DNA of 64,000 nt, taken from assembly GCF_003208435.1 (NCBI RefSeq), contig NZ_QKMF01000016.1, forward strand, positions 45,571 through 109,570, given 5' to 3'. The translations under genes were made by a program, and so were the position numbers. Positions 63,628 to 64,000 of this stretch are shown piece by piece (positions within the stretch are counted from its first letter, which is position 1; the number at the start of each line of letters is the position of its first letter). The notes beneath the pieces are model-generated. The model ran no database searches and was not told the origin of the DNA. It worked only from the letters and a program-made list of their open reading frames with translations. This DNA is from Pelagimonas varians (GTDB lineage Bacteria > Pseudomonadota > Alphaproteobacteria > Rhodobacterales > Rhodobacteraceae).

Positions 63628-64000
63628 GATGTCCGTTCCTCCATGCCGATCACGCGGTGGCGCAGTTTTTCTGACCCGTAGTCAATGATCATCACGGTCA
63701 CAAAAATGATGACAAACAAAGCGGACAGGTCTGTGTATTCCTGAAAACTCATGGCGATACGGAATTCCTGGCCTAGACCACCCGCGCCCACATAACCGAT
63801 AATCGACGAGGCACGGACGTTGATCTCGAACCGAAGCAGGGTATAGCTGATGATGTTCGGCAGAACCTGCGGAACAGCGCCGTAGCGAATCTGGTCGAAC
63901 CATGACCCACCTGCCGCCTTCACCCCTTCCAGCGGGCGCATGTCGATGTTTTCGTTCACCTCAGAGTAAAGTTTCCCCAAAGCACCGGTTGCATGCAACC
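63624..64000 (-). CDS. phnE: Phosphonate ABC permease PhnE (copy 3a, partial)
   Basis: C-terminal part of a permease whose N-terminus is beyond the right edge. Residues visible include HATGALGKLYSEVNENIDMRPLEGVKAAGGSWFDQIRYGAVPQVLPNIISYTLLRFEINVRASSIIGYVGAGGLG: the usual PhnE loop and following helix. Forms the channel with the PhnE encoded next. Confidence 0.9.
   Translation of the reverse strand, partial: LHATGALGKLYSEVNENIDMRPLEGVKAAGGSWFDQIRYGAVPQVLPNIISYTLLRFEINVRASSIIGYVGAGGLGQEFRIAMSFQEYTDLSALFVIIFVTVMIIDYGSEKLRHRVIGMEERTS

Noticed and set aside
1..64000. CRISPR array, rRNA or tRNA genes
   Set aside because: No regularly spaced repeats and no recognisable tRNA or rRNA sequence were seen on reading; a covariance-model scan was not possible.

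Overview
The window looks like part of an extrachromosomal replicon (plasmid or chromid) of a marine Roseobacter-type alphaproteobacterium. The evidence is a complete repABC replication/partition operon with three identical 16-bp parS palindromes, ArdC/ParB-like/strawberry-notch plasmid backbone genes, an IS110-family insertion sequence, and a large cargo of phosphonate genes of alphaproteobacterial type. No rRNA, tRNA or CRISPR array was seen.

Layout. (1) 1-7.6 kb: plasmid backbone, all on the minus strand: a truncated methyltransferase-helicase fusion, two unknown genes, a long ParB-like protein, a DUF3768 protein, an ArdC antirestriction protein and one unknown gene, several separated by hairpin terminators. 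(2) 8.0-9.3 kb: IS110-family element. (3) 9.35-12.9 kb: repA-repB-repC on the minus strand, a probable antisense RNA between repB and repC, and parS sites. (4) 13.8-31.6 kb: a defence island: an AbiEi-like/HipA fusion toxin-antitoxin protein; a three-gene Shango-type system (TerB protein, BrxD-like ATPase, Lhr-like helicase); a convergent sbcD-sbcC-zinc-ribbon operon with a divergent WYL regulator plus WGR protein; and a SIR2-HerA pair. A possible integrase remnant lies at the right edge.

(5) 31.9-64 kb: a phosphorus-scavenging island. It holds a phnCDEE transporter with an SDR and a hexapeptide acetyltransferase; an acyltransferase; a periplasmic glycerophosphodiesterase; the C-P lyase core phnGHIJKLN with phnF and phnM; a 2H-phosphoesterase (DUF1045); a second operon phnD-phnC-phnE with a methyltransferase, PhnM paralogue, MFS carrier and TIM-barrel epimerase; and, running off the right edge, a third PhnE pair followed by a second hexapeptide transferase, two half-permeases and two GNATs. 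An arsenate operon (arsR-arsC fusion, GAPDH, arsJ) sits inside this island.

Eight 11-bp-periodic direct repeats of PHO-box type lie 23-59 bp upstream of genes in this island. They suggest that PhoB switches on most of it as one regulon in low phosphate: transport of organophosphorus, cleavage by C-P lyase and GDPD, probable lipid remodelling, and neighbouring disposal of arsenate. The least explained parts are the sbcDC/zinc-ribbon/WYL/WGR module next to Shango, the AbiEi-HipA fusion, and the phnDCE2 operon, whose substrate cannot be read from the sequence.
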